Source of the DNA: Dipteris shenzhenensis
Taxonomy: Eukaryota; Polypodiophyta; Polypodiopsida; Gleicheniales
Assembly (NCBI GenBank): GCA_047967505.1
Contig: CM106538.1
Length of the DNA stretch: 64,000 nucleotides
Strand: one strand, 5' to 3'
The notes under the pieces are model-generated. The model saw nothing but the letters and a program-made list of their open reading frames with translations, was not told the DNA's origin and ran no database searches. Shown here in pieces: positions 53,217-64,000 of the stretch (position 1 is the first letter of the stretch; each line of letters begins with the position of its first letter). Made by a program: the position numbers and the translations under genes.

Positions 53217-53614
53217 GGACTATCATTGAGGAGGTGAACTCGAGGCATCCAAAAGTCTATACTTGTTTTGTAGACTTTCGGAAGGCCTTCGACATTGTTC
53301 CACGTTTCCACTTGATCAAGAGATTACAGGAGTTGTAGCCCACAGAGACAATGATTTGGGGGGTGATGAGCCTATATGAGTCTGTCAGAGGGATAGTACG
53401 TGCCCCAGGAGGTCTATCGGATTGGATTGAGAGCACTATCGGAGTGAATCAAGGCTGCCCCCTCTCACCAACTCTTTTCATGATCTATATCGATGAGATT
53501 ATATCCTTGTAGACCGCATAGGAGGAGAGGGTTCACTTTTGGCTGACTTGATGGTGTAGATACTGTTGTACGCAGATGACAGAGTGCTGATATCATCCTT
53601 AGCAGAGGGATTGC
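53109..53614 (+). pseudogene. RT fragment of another non-LTR clade
   Basis: Reads GFRR.HSTLDHIFTLRTIIEEV, CFVDFRKAFDIVPR, GVNQGCPLSPTLFMIYIDEI and, after a few stops, LLYADDRVLISSLAEG at about 53562-53610. YADD and the DFRKAFD and QGCPLSP blocks identify an RT, but the sequence is unlike the array LINEs and unlike the L1 at the right edge. The clade cannot be settled by eye. It is cut at 53612 by the 3'-truncated end of Ty3-2. Confidence 0.8.
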
Positions 53615-55160
53615 CATGGGTACCACTGCTTCACAACCATACACCAGCCTGAAAGGTGTTAACCCTAGGGCCACCTTGTGTGCTTTCCTGAGTGCCCAAA
53701 GCACTGAGTCTAAATGCTGATCCCAATCCTGTGGGTGATCAGCAAATGTTATTCTGTAAACCTTTTTCATGAGTTTGTTGGAGCTTTCAGCCAATTCATT
53801 GGCCTAAAAGGTGTTAACCCTGTGGCCACCTTGTGTGCTGTCTTGAGTGCCCAAAGCACTGAGTCTAAATGATGATCCCAATCCTGTGGGTGATCAGCAA
53901 ATGTTCTTCTGTAAACCTTTTTCAAGAGCTTGTTGGAGCTTTCAGCCAATCCATTGGCTTGTGGGTAATATGCTGTGGATTTTTTGTGCAGCATCATGTG
54001 CATCTTGGTCATTTTTGTGATGGTTTTGTTAATGAAATGGATTCCTCTGTCAGATACAATCTCAATGGGAACACCAAATCTGGTTACAATATTGTGATAC
54101 AAAAAATGTGCAACTATTCTAGCTTTGCATGTCTTCAATGCTACAGCCTCAACCCATTTAGTGCAATAATCAGTAGCACCAAGAATATATTGATTACCTG
54201 AGAATTTGACTACAGGTTTGATTGGTTCAATAAAGTCCAATCCCCACTTTTGAAAAGGTCCCAATGGAAGAATGGGCTGATGTGGCATTCTATCACTATC
54301 CATTGCTCTATCATCCCTTTGACATGACAAGCATGATTTGGCATAATTGCGCGCATCTTTTAATACTGTGGGCCACCATAATCCTGCCTGCAAGATTTTC
54401 TTGCCCATGATATCACCTGAGAAGTGACCTCCTGCTGTCCCTCCATGTGCCTTTGCTAACACAGCTTTTTGCTCATGGTCTTGGACACACCTTCTGACGA
54501 CCTGGTCAATACCTCTTCTGTACAATACTCCAGCAATGATAAGGAAAGGTCTGCTTTGCAATACTAACTTTTTTCTTTGATCCCTATTCAATGTTTCTGG
54601 AGTCAGTCCATCACTAAGGAAAAATAACATCTTGTCATACCAGTTTGGTAGTTCTTCTATCCTTACCATAAATATACTTGCATCAGGGAGTTCATCTGGG
54701 ATGCCAGTTGAAGCTTCTCCTGACTGGAGTTTGCTCAAATAATCAGCTATGGCATGTTGTTTTCCTGGTGTATGCACCACGGTGTAATCAAAATCTTGTA
54801 ACAAAAGCATCCATCTTGCAAGCCTTCCTGTTAGTTGCTGTTTATTTACCAACTAAATCAAATCTTGGTCATCAACATGAAAATTTACCTTATTAGCCAG
54901 TAAACAACATCGAAATTATGCAATGCATAAATCATACTAAGTGCCTCTCTGTCTGTAACTGCATAGTTTCTTTCATGTTTGGTTAAGATCCTACTTGCAT
55001 AGTACACAGGTCGGAACCATTTTGGTATTTTCTGTTGCATTAGTACTACACCAACTGGTTGTTGGTTGTCATTGTTTCCCAAGTTCATTTCCTCCAAGTC
55101 ATCCTGCCTGACCCTGGCACTTTTTTGCATTTGTTCTTCAAACTGTATTTCTGCCTCCAT
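53612..55160 (-). pseudogene. Ty3-2 RNase H (C-terminal part) and integrase
   Basis: Begins with IPKWFRPVYYASRILTKHERNYAVTDREALSMIYAL (RNase H), has a frame break and stop near 54855-54890, then VNKQQLTGRLARWMLLLQDFDYTVVHTPGKQHAIADYLSKL. Integrase follows: zinc HHCC (KAHGGTAGGHFSG, then CLSCQ) and the DDE triad, seen as GLDFIEP, IVSDRGIHF and ANGLAESSNK. The C-terminal 50 codons are duplicated (53652-53806 and 53807-53961), which breaks the frame. Confidence 0.88.
53652..53961 (-). repeat. 155-bp direct duplication of integrase coding sequence
   Basis: AAAGGTGTTAACCC starts at 53652 and again at 53807. Both units encode LAESSNKL-KKVYR-TFADHPQDWD-HLDSVLWAL with scattered substitutions. 155 is not a multiple of three, so the duplication shifted the frame. 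The divergence shows it is not recent. Confidence 0.85.
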
Positions 55161-56076
55161 GATTGCTTTCTCAGCTGACTTAGAAGTGATGTCTTCTGGT
55201 GTATCATGTTTATTTGCATCAGTGTCTTTTGTTGTATTTGTTTCTGTGAAAACCTGAACCGATTGGTTTTCGACTTTGTTCAGTTCTGCAGCAGTCGGAT
55301 TTGTGCGGGAATGTGGTATCTGCTGATTTGAACCTGTATATTGATCAATAATCTTAATAACATCAATCTCAAAAATAGGATATACACTGGGGTTCCTTTT
55401 GAGGAAAATTTATTCTTCATCTTCATCAAAATCTGGAATCATATTGATTCCCTCTACTTGCAGTGGCTGTGTTTTTCTTGGAAAACACTTTAACTTTCTT
55501 TTTCCCTTTCCTGATAGCGATTCTCTTTGAGCCCCAGTCTTGCTTGACCATGGCAGCTCTTCACCATGGCCTACCCAATAGCATTAAGCAGGCAGAATCT
55601 TTTTCCTCCATTTGGAGTACTACAAATGTGACTGTGAATGTGAGTCCCATGATTGTAATCTCTTGCCCTCTCAGTATTCCAAGAGGTTGAATTCTCCTTT
55701 GGTCACCCATCCTCACTTAGAATGGTGCTGGAACTAATTTATTGCAGTAAAATTTTTTGAATAAATCTTTTGAGAGGATATTGACACCTGAGCCTCCATC
55801 AACCAGTACTTTTGGGATTCTCTGCCTTTTGTAGTCTACATCAATGAGTGGTACTTGGTAGTCGACATCTTCAACTGTTGATGAGTAAATATCGAGAATT
55901 TCCTCTTCATCATTACTCGGTTGTTGAGCTTGTGTTGGATGTGATTCTTCTCCATGCAATCTCTTGCAAATTTGATGTTTGAAAGCTGGAACCAAGTTCA
56001 GTAGTTGATCCAGAATAATTTGTAACTTGGAATACATTAACTCTTGGAAAAAGAGTGTGTTGTCCTCATTTTGCAT
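55161..56076 (-). pseudogene. Ty3-2 protease region and linker
   Basis: From 56076 the frame encodes MQNEDNTLFFQELMYSK, then DVDYKRQRIPKVLVDGGSGVNILSKDL (aspartic protease Asp in DGGSG). After a TAA near 55718 it continues RMGDQRRIQPLGILRGQEITIMG, CLMLLGRPW and MVKQDWGSKRIAIRKGKKKVKVF to about 55480. From 55480 to 55161 the reading decays with many stops and meets the RNase H piece. No RT blocks are seen, so the roughly 1.3 kb of RT usual here are absent. Confidence 0.75.
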
Positions 56077-56365
56077 GCTAGTGTCTTGCTACACCTCTTG
56101 GGCTTTTGTAGTAGTAGCCTTACTTCCTTGAGTTGTTTTAGCCTGGATCATAGTTTGTGGTTCTGTCTATTCAGTTGTATTCTTTAATTCTGGAAACTCC
56201 GGTGCTGTTCCGACATGAAAGTTTGTTTTCTGTTTTGGAGTGGCATTTTGACTTGAGTAAGTATTTTATGGATGTGGGATCTTCGCGGGAAACTGTCCTG
56301 ATGGATTGCTACTGCATTGTAAATTTGTAGCATGATTGTTGCGTTATTGTTGGTGTGCAGGCGGA

Positions 56366-58086
56366 CTACAATCGGATCTGTTGATACCGCATTATCCCTT
56401 TGTTTCTGTTATTCCATTGTTCTTTTTTGACATCATGTGAGGCGTTATTATGTAGTACTTGTTGCAATGCTTTCTGAGTTTGATTTGGCCAATTCATTGG
56501 CTTGGCTGTTTCCCTTGGGGCATCTCCTAGCCCATGTAGTGGCTTTGTATTCTTCGATCTTATAACTGTCAAAGCCTGAACATTTCTTTGATTGCGTTGA
56601 TTGTTGTGGTTGTACTCCTGATGGATGGGCTCTAGATAGACCATATGTATTCCTGTAGGAGGCTATTGCTGATGATTTTGATTGTTCCTTTCGTCGTAGT
56701 GAATAATGGGTATACCTCTCTCTTTCCTGTGCTTGCACCAAAGCTCACATGGTGGACCTTGCCTATGGCCATCTATACCACAGTAGGTGCAAGCTTGGTC
56801 TTGGATTTGCCTTTCCTGCTGGTTCCCCCATGGTTGTTGATTTGGCCTTCTTAGAGCAGCATTTTGATATCTTTGTTGTGGTAGTCTTGCCGCTGCTATT
56901 TGATTAGCAGGTATTGCTGGTGCTTGATTCTGTTGTTGTTGAATGTAAGGTGGTACTCTGCCTCTGTAATTGGGATTGTACCAGCATTTTTCTTTGTCGT
57001 GATTGTCCTTTTTGCAGATTCGCATGGAACTTTTCATTGTTGTGGGGGTGGCTTTAAGCTTTGCAGCTGGTCTTTAATCATCTTCTCCAACTTGGAGATT
57101 TTTTTTGCTGTCTTTTTTGCTGTGGATTTTTCTTTCAGCTTTTGCTTTTTGTCTTTCTTCTTTTTCTTTGAGTATTTTTTGTCTTCTTGGATTTTGATGC
57201 TCTACCAAGTCTTCTCTCTGCTCTTTGGGCAGCTTCCACCATATGGTTAAAATCATTTGCTCCTCCAAGCTGGTCCCTACCAGCTATTGCAGTTCTCAAC
57301 TCCTGGTTTAATCCTTTGCAGAAAAAGTCTCTCAGTTGCTCCTGGGTAGGTCTTTGATTTGTTGTTAGCCTTCTGTTGAGGTTTCTAAACATCTCTGAAT
57401 AGTTCTCAACCATGAGATCTTTCTGTTTCATTATTCTCAGCTTTTTCAAAAATGTCCTCTGGTGTTTTCTCTTTTCTAAAACGACTTAAGAAAGCAATCT
57501 TTAATTCATCATAAGTGTGAAAATGTGCAATACCATACCACATAAATCAATTCATTGCTTTACCATTGAATGTCACAGCAAATTGCTCTTTCTTGGTCTC
57601 ATCTGGCAATTGTCCAAATCCACTAGCTGTCCATCTTGTCTCAAATTGCCCAACATGGCTGTCACGGTCTTGACCTTTCTTGCCAGTAAACTTTGCAGAT
57701 TTGACCAATGGGTTCTGTATTTTGTGCAGAGCGTGAACTTGAACTTGATTTTTGACAGGCTTCTTTTTCTTCTTCTTTGGAGGTGGTGGGAGAGGGTTGA
57801 AATTCAATTGCTTCCTTGCAGTCACAAAGACACTGGCTGCAATATTAGTGGCAAGTGTTGGAGTGGATAGCATTAATCTTTCTAGCTCAATTTTTGCTTC
57901 GTGCACTTCCTGGCTATGTAAGGAATTATATGAGGAACTTGTCCCACTAGGAATATAATCAGGGCCGCGAAAGATATCCTCTGGATCATCTATTTGGGAA
58001 GCAACCTCTACCTGAGCTTTATTTTGTGTAAAATATGCTATACCGATATGGCGAGGCGACGTTTTCTCTCTGAAGCTATCCGACAT
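56366..58086 (-). pseudogene. Ty3-2 gag, fragmented
   Basis: Starts MSDSFREKTSPRHIGIAYF at 58086. A capsid segment (FETRWTASGFGQLPDETKKEQFAVTFNGKAMN, then after a stop FMWYGIAHFHTYDELKIAFLSRF) is followed in other frames by SEMFRNLNRRLTT, FFCKGLNQELRTAI and a Lys-rich stretch. Nucleocapsid-like CKKDNHDKEKC (about 57005-57035) and CTYCGIDGHRQGPPC (about 56745-56800) are metal-binding candidates with non-canonical spacing. At least four frame changes or stops. 56077-56365 is linker without recognisable motif. Confidence 0.75.
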
Positions 58087-58767
58087 GAGCTAGTCGTTCC
58101 ATGAAAGGAAAAGGAGAGAGAGAGAGAGGATTACAGTAGCTTACCGGGTGGTAGAAATGTGTTGCTGTCAGCTAAGCTTTGCGTGCTGTCCTGACAGTGG
58201 ATTTGTAATGTTGATGCTATGATCTTCTTTGCCGATTTTGATGTACTTTGCTTGTTTCGGTGTGTTGTTGATGTTGTTGTTGTACGTCGCTTTTCCAATA
58301 GGAGTCCGACTGTCAGCTATTTTTTGATTGTTGATGTGGTTGTCGGGGTTTGCTTTGTGAGTTGCGGTTTGAAGCCTTGAGCCTTGCTGGATTCAAACAA
58401 TTGCTCCTATAGTTGCCGCTGAATGACAACTTTCATGCAGTCTAGTCCAAGTTCTCCTTTGCTTTTCGATACGGATATGCAGTGTGTTGAAGTAGCGCTG
58501 AGAGATCCTCCTCTACTAGTGTATTCACTAGAATAGAATTTCCTATGTTTTTCGACATTTGCTACCGTATGCGGTTGCTAATGTCGTTTGTAATCGTGGG
58601 CGTATTCGCTGGCTTTGTACACGCATGTGCGATCCTACGACACAATTGTGAGCTTGATGTTTTTCAGAGTTGCGGTTTGTATCTTTCTCTGTTTGTTGTT
58701 TCACGTCCTAATTGATAGTGGTTCTTGTTGTGCGTTGAGCGAAAACCGGCAATTCTGGAGAGGAACA
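58087..58767 (-). other. Ty3-2 leader
   Basis: Between the PBS-like site and gag ATG. It has an (AG)n run at about 58107-58126 next to the gag start. No coding sequence recognised. Rich in TTG/TGTTGTTG words around 58260-58340. Confidence 0.55.
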
Positions 58768-58783
58768 CTGACAGGATCGCCAA
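58768..58783 (-). other. Candidate primer binding site of Ty3-2
   Basis: Minus-strand TTGGCGATCCTGTCAG lies three bases inside the proposed LTR end. The TTGGCGA start resembles the PBS of Tat-type elements. The tRNA is not identified. Confidence 0.4.
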
Positions 58784-58786
58784 TAG

Positions 58787-59268
58787 TGTTCAGAGTGTCT
58801 TCAGACAAGTGAAAAACACAAACACATTTCTACTCCTAACAACAAGGTGCCAGCAGTCGGAGTATAGTCGGACAGTAGACGGACTATAAAAGACTATCAC
58901 GAGATGTAAAGAGGACAGAGAGGAAATCTTACAAAAGGTAGTATGCTTCTTGTATATTATGTTTTTGACAAAGAATACATCAACTCAACAACTCAAACCC
59001 TCAAGAGGAGCTGATACAAGTTTTTATAGCCATCTGAGATCAGTCCAACTGTTGTAAGGCAACAGTAAGTTTCAAAATATAACAGTCCTAGTAAAAAACA
59101 TTATATGGTGGATCATGCCACCAAGGAGTGCTGTTAGGGACAGTTACAACTGTCCCTACAGTTACAAAATGATCCCACTACCTTGTTCTAATAACTCCCT
59201 CTTACCAGAGGTGTACTTAACCTATCCCATGGTTAGTGTTCACGTGGGTGGAGGCTATGCCTTCAACA
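58787..59268 (-). repeat. Candidate 5' LTR of Ty3-2 (about 482 bp)
   Basis: Element strand begins TGTTGAAGGC and ends CTCTGAACA, giving TG...CA with short inverted ends TGTT/AACA. The inner boundary is set by the PBS-like site. The outer one is chosen only from the terminal dinucleotides, as no second LTR is available. AT-rich promoter-like sequence near 58950-59040. Confidence 0.4.
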
Positions 59269-61740
59269 GTCCTCCTCCTGAATTATTGGAAGTGTCGGAA
59301 GTGGTATGTGGCACCTCTGCTTCTGTCTTGCGTTTAGAGTCTTCTTTGGCTTCAACATCTGTCTCGTCCTTTCCCTTCCCAGTTCTTTATCAAGGGTAGC
59401 TACTTGGGGATCCTGTTGAGTTGTTTCTTGATTCTCTACCTCCGGAAGGTTCCCTTACATTCCTTTGAGAGTCTCCTGTATCATGGAGGGCTGAGTGAAA
59501 ATCTCCAACCTTTGCATGGGAGGGTCTTTCTCCTTCTTGCTGCTCGTTTGGGGAGTGCTAAAATGATTGCGTGTGAAAGGACGTGTGACTAATCCTCCCT
59601 TAAACTCTTGTACAACCCTCGAGTAAGAGGGCTTAGTCACACCTCCTCTTATAGGCTCTCTAGGAGAGAGACTTCAGGATATATCTCTGCCAGTTCCTCC
59701 TCTGCGCAACTCACTCCAAGTTTCACCTCCATAGCTGAAGTTCTTCTGACTGTAGAGTGGAGGAACGTTCAGCGAGGAGCTAAACTCTTTGGCCCAGTTA
59801 ATTCTGGGAAAGCGAAGCTCTCCCTTATCATGCAACGAAGTAGGCATGTATCTGATGTGACTAGGCGTCACCTCATGCAATCCACATTAGGCTCAGATGC
59901 TGGGCTAGATATGGGTGTTGAGGCCAAGTTGGGGGAAAGTTCCTTCCCTCCACAGTACACCTCCATCTCTCTGTTATATCTTGTCTCATTAGTTTATCAT
60001 TGATCTTAGAGTTAGGCTCTTACTCAAAGCGACATAGGGCAAAGATTTCAGACTTACAGATCCGTCCACCAAGGCTGCCTGATTTCTTTACATCTTTGTG
60101 GCTAAGGCAACAAGTCACTCCCTTTGTTCGCATGCACACTTCACTGGGCTTCATCTTGCCATTAGACCTCTTCACAAGGCGCTTGAGAATGAAACAGCTA
60201 TATTCCTAGAGGCCTCCCTCAAGAATTTACAATATTTCAGAGCCTCAGATTTAGGATGAGAGGGACAGACAAGCCATCCTATGGAATCAGGTCTTTGTTG
60301 ATTACTTGGGATGTCTATTGGGCTATTGGGATACATGCAATTGGATGGACGTCTAGATGGGAAGGGCATCCTCTTGCACTGTTGGCACTTGGAGAGTCTT
60401 TACGGGGTTACCCTTGCCTGAGCAGCACACTATCGCTCAAGGCTTAGGAGATACTCAGACACTCACCCCAAAGATTGACATAGCTGTACCCCTTGATCAT
60501 TCTGAGGATACAAAGATTCACTAGCTATGTGTCTTCTTGGCACATGCATTCCTTATATAGATTATTTGCATCCTTTGGGACCAAGGAGGAGATACAGCTC
60601 TTTGGTTGCAAAGAGTTGGAAGACTAGTCAGACTGATAGAGCAATTCTTCATACGATTAGAGTGGTCAACTTCACCGATGGCCAATGGTACATAGATCCT
60701 CTCTGCATGGGGTTATCCATGGCATCTTTGGCTCCATGGTAGATGCCCACTCCAGCACCTACCATGGGAAACTGAAGAGTGGCACTGGATTGATGGCGCA
60801 TCATAGGACAGCAAAAGCTGCCTAAAAGTCAAACAGGCCTGAACATTTCCAACATCTCAGTCCTTCCCTTGCACCATCAGATCCATCCAAAAAGTACCCC
60901 ACAACAACTTGAATGATGATTACAAATTTTTGCAATGCAAGCTCCCTCAGGAGGAGTCTGAACTTTGCCTATAGAACTGATGACACATTCCCTAGCTTTC
61001 ACTGTATCGGACCTCCCTTTGGAGCCCTGCCCAATCACCCCCCAAGTTGTATACTCATAGTCTCTTCCACCAGGAACTAGACTATCTTTACATTGCTAAT
61101 CTATGCAGTCCAAAGGGGACATTCATGTCCCCCCAAAGCTGCCTCAAAATCAAACAAACCCCAAACATTTCCACATTCCAGACCTTCACTTGCACCATCA
61201 GATCCACCCAAAAAGTACGCCACAACAGCTTGTGTGATGTTAGAGATCCAGGTACCCGATACAAGGGGATTCACATAATAATTTCCCTCAGGATAAGACT
61301 CAATTTCTCTTGGATTGGATTGATTGACAGTAATTGATCTACCACCAAAAGATATAGAATGAAGAGGATTTGATGAAGCCTCTCTTGACAATAACTATTA
61401 AAGAATCCTGCCAGAAATTCCTAGAGAAGAAAGATGTTCAACTATCAAAAACCTAAAAATGTGAAGTAAACATGGTTCTTTGTATATATCCCCAATAAGC
61501 TGGTTCCATATTTTTCCCAAATTCTTAGACGGTTTTGAGCCTCCATTGTTGGTAGGGAATGTACTAGATGCAGCAATTGAACTTCATAGTGGAGGTGAAA
61601 GACGGTGAAGAAGACCAAACTGAGCAACTTACACATTTTTGGAAGACTATATCTTCCATGTTGGCCCAATTTTTCAATAATATCATGATCTTGCTACATC
61701 CACCCTAACTGAAAATTCCATTGTTGAAAAAAAAAAAGTC
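59269..61740 (+). other. Unassigned, decayed coding-like region upstream of LINE-N
   Basis: No intact gene. A plus-strand reading from about 59680 to 60742 has coding-like composition interrupted by about 20 stops (EELNSLAQLILGKRSS, LEASLKNLQYFRASDLG, LGTCIPYIDYLHPLGPRRRYSS). It may be the remnant of ORF1 of LINE-N or of another element. 60745-61740 shows no coding sequence and contains a degenerate direct repeat. An A11 run occurs at about 61727-61737. Confidence 0.3.
60806..61240. repeat. Degenerate direct repeat, about 110 bp, offset about 326 bp
   Basis: AAGCTGCCTAAAAGTCAAACAGG... at about 60806-60915 recurs as AAGCTGCCTCAAAATCAAAC... at about 61132-61240, with shared CTTGCACCATCAGATCCA and CCAAAAAGTAC blocks. 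Origin unknown. Confidence 0.7.
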
Positions 61741-64000
61741 TAGGTTGTCCATCATTTCTTGGAACGTGAGAGGACTGAACGGCCGCAGATTTACCTCAGA
61801 TGCAGATGGTCGTAGTTCCTAGATTGCAGTTGCTTAGGGACTCCCTTCGGTTTATTTCCTCAAGGTCCCCTCTAGACATTGTGCTTATCCACGAGCATGA
61901 GCTCTCCCAGGACAGGATTGACAGATGCAGATCCTTACTCAAAGGACAGAGCCGGACATATTGGAGCCCAGCGGATGGTACGAGGGGAGGAGTTTGCATT
62001 TCAGTTTCAGCTAGGTGGGCCTCAGAGATCACCCAAGAGGGTACATTAGTGGAGAGCAGAGCATGCTATGTTATTCTTCACATTGAGAGCACAGCAGTTG
62101 GTGTTCTCAATGTGTATGCCCCCACGGATCCAGCCCATAGACGTGCTTTTTGGAGACAGCTCAGAGAGTCCCTTCCTCAGGCAGACACCTGGATTGTTGG
62201 AGGAGACTTCAACATGGTTGAATTCTCTGAAGACAAGGCGGGTCAAACTGTGGGTGGCCTTTCTGATAGGGAGAGAGTGGAGTGGGACAGTTTTGTTTTG
62301 CATGCTGGACTTCATGATGCAGCTCGATTGGATGACTTTCGTCACTTGGCTGACAGTCTTCAGTTCTCGTGGTCGAGGGTTTTCCATGGCTCTCTTTCTT
62401 GGGTCGGACTCGACAGGTTTTATATTGGCCAATGGGGCCAGGCCAGAGGAGGACAGATCAGAATCCGCCCGGGTTATGTTTTATCTGACCATGCTCCAGT
62501 CCTTTTACAGATTTTGCCTACATCTCGATTGGAGAGCACAGGCTCAGTGAGAGTTTCGGATTTTGTTTTTCAGGATACAGAGTTCGTGGAACAGTTGAGA
62601 AAGGCTTGGTTGTCAGTGGACACTCCTCTGGAATAGGGCTGGTTGACGTGGGTAGAAGGGGCTTTGGCTAGAGTCAGCACGGCCTGCCAGGTGAGGGCAA
62701 AAGAGGAGAAGGAAAAACTCAGAATCAGAGATCGGAACGCAAGAGCGGAGGTATCCAGACTTCAGAGATTGATTCAGAGTTTTCCTCATTCTCTTTTCAT
62801 CAGAGGGCAGCTTTTGGAGGCCCAGGAGAGACTAGAGGAGATTCAGAGCAGGAGGGTATAGTTCAGGTTTTACTCCCAGCAGACTTTCTGGATTCAGAAG
62901 GGGGATAGATGCTCTAGAGAGTTTTTCAGGGCAGTGGGTCAGAGATACTCTTCGGACAGTCTTCGTAGACTGGTGGATGAGGCCGGGACTCTTCAGACGG
63001 ACCCTCACCGTCTTGTTGAGCTCACTTCTGATTTCTATTCCACTCTTTACACAGCCGATCCAGTCACCGAGGAGATGATCAGAGCCAGAGAGGAGATCTG
63101 GAGCCATATTCCCCTGATGGTCTCAGACAGGATGAGTCATGTTTTGGATAGCCCATTATCACTCCTGGAGATCACGGACGCGTTACATGAGTTGCCCAGA
63201 GACAGATGCCCGGGGGAGGATGGTTTGTCGCCACTTTTTTTCAGAGCTCTTTGGGATACGATTGGGCCTCATCTACTCTCTGCCTTTTCAGAGGCTCTTG
63301 ATGCAGGATCTTTGGGCGAGACTTTATGCATAGGTTTGATTTGTCTCATCCCGAAAGGGGGAGACAAGACAGTCCTACGTAATTGGAGACCCATTACACT
63401 TCTAGGGACAGCCTATAAGATCCTAGCGAAGACCTTGGCTCTTCGCCTAAAGCCTTTGTTGCCAGATATCATCAGAGCTACTCAGACAGGATTTGTCCAA
63501 GATCGGAGTATCTTGGATAACATCTTTACTTTTTGGGAGGCCACTCACTGGGCGAAGGAGAGTCAGCAGGAGATTGCTGTTCTTCTTCTCGACTTTGAGA
63601 AGGCTTATGATAGGGTGGACTGGGGTTTCTTGGAGGGCACTTTGAGGAGGCTAGGCTTCAGTGATAGATGGATTTCCTGGGTCTCCTCACTTTACTCTCA
63701 CTCTTCTAGCAGGATGGTGGTCTGTGGAGGCAGAGGACCGCCTTTTCAGCTATCCAGATCGGTACGACAGGGTTGCCCGCTTGCACCTTACCTTTTCCTT
63801 TTCGTAGCAGAGGCTATGGGATACTTTATGCAGGCTACCAGTCATGGCACTTTGGGCCTCCATCTACCTATCCGGCGAGAGCAGGAGCTTTTGGACACTG
63901 AGTTTGCTGACAACACGGCACTGACAGTCAGAGGAGATGCGTATAGTCTCGCTACTGCTATGGATTCAATTGACAAGTTCTGCTTAGCCTCAGGGGGGCT
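61741..64000 (+). mobile_element. LINE-N, a different L1-type LINE, right end outside window
   Basis: Carries APE endonuclease and RT in plus orientation and leaves the window inside the RT. It is clearly distinct from the array LINEs in all motifs, and no (GT)n lies at its visible side. Confidence 0.88.
61748..64000 (+). pseudogene. LINE-N ORF2: endonuclease and RT, with stops
   Basis: Endonuclease begins SIISWNVRGLNGR. A frame change near 61790 leads to LDIVLIHEHELS, NVYAPTDPAHR, VGGDFNMVE and SDHAPVLL (residues about 1-250). TAG codons at 62634-62636 and 62859-62861 interrupt the linker. The same frame then runs open to the window end: ELPRDRCPGEDGLSPLFFRALW, LICLIPKGGDKT, NWRPITLLGTAYKILAKTLA, QTGFVQDRSILDNI, LLDFEKAYDRVDW, SVRQGCPLAPYLF and the catalytic box FADN near 63903, where FADD is expected. 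That second Asp is metal-binding, so the RT would be inactive. Confidence 0.9.

Larger units (their letters stand above)
53612..59268 (-). mobile_element. Second Ty3/gypsy element (Ty3-2), Tat-like, RT deleted
   Basis: On the minus strand: LTR (58787-59268), PBS-like site (58768-58783), leader, gag (about 56366-58086), protease (about 55480-56076), then the RNase H end and integrase (53612-55160). No RT motifs lie between protease and RNase H. The DGGSGVNIL protease site and the LLGRPW block resemble the Tat/Athila side of Ty3/gypsy. The integrase C-terminus is truncated and no 3' LTR is present. Confidence 0.82.

Noticed and set aside
59115-59592. Small plus-strand open frames near the Ty3-2 LTR
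   Set aside because: They overlap the LTR edge or unassigned sequence and show no family resemblance.
1-64000. tRNA, rRNA or host protein-coding genes
   Set aside because: I scanned for cloverleaf-like blocks and non-TE coding frames and found none I could support. The only tRNA-related signals are the LTR-element primer binding sites.

Overview
This 64 kb window is repeat-dense nuclear DNA from a land plant. Almost all of it is retrotransposon sequence, and I recognise no host gene. The plant assignment rests on three things: LINE ORF1 proteins of the DUF4283-plus-CCHC-knuckle type, a zf-RVT-like zinc motif at the C-terminus of the LINE ORF2 proteins, and a Ty3/gypsy element primed by tRNA-iMet. 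The TE density suggests a large genome (fern, gymnosperm, lycophyte or bryophyte), but I cannot tell which.

Layout. 1-5195 is a Ty3/gypsy element on the minus strand (window edge in integrase, then RNase H, RT, protease, gag, leader, PBS, LTR). It sits inside the RT region of a LINE. Part of that junction was tandemly duplicated and then internally deleted (5545-6841). From 6493 to 52180 runs an almost uninterrupted, mostly head-to-tail array of plus-strand LINEs of about eight subfamilies: A (6493-8562), mosaic B/C (8594-11334), a 246-bp mini-element (11381-11626), D (11671-12112), E (12176-14492), F (14611-19687), G (about 19782-25554), H (25633-31257), I (31300-36842), an inverted block (36843-37795), J (37912-42376), K (42386-48049), L (48146-51348) and M (51349-52180). 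There are also insertions of only 20-45 bp. 53001-53614 is an RT fragment of another non-LTR clade, 53612-59268 a second minus-strand Ty3/gypsy element lacking its RT, 59269-61740 unassigned decayed sequence, and 61741-64000 a different L1-type LINE that leaves the window.

Main observation. At least 14 LINE copies end in a short poly(A) followed at once by a (GT)n tract, and the next element begins where that tract ends. One 42-bp insertion has an exact 17-bp target-site duplication containing the GT sequence. The simplest reading is an L1-like plant LINE lineage that targets (GT)n/(AC)n microsatellites, so that each insertion regenerates target on both flanks. The subfamilies share a 3'-terminal hairpin, an AATATAA-like box and a TTCAC/TTACC-A(n) end. 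Their 5'UTRs are unusually dense in GTAC, the core bound by plant SBP-box factors.

How the genes work together. ORF1 is a nucleic-acid-binding chaperone-like protein (DUF4283-like region plus CX2CX4HX4C knuckle). ORF2 supplies an APE-type endonuclease, a YADD reverse transcriptase and a C-terminal zinc motif. G has the only intact ORF1 (411 aa), and its ORF2 needs only two frame corrections and loss of two stops. All other copies are more decayed, so the array is a graveyard of a recently active lineage and no ORF2 here is fully intact.
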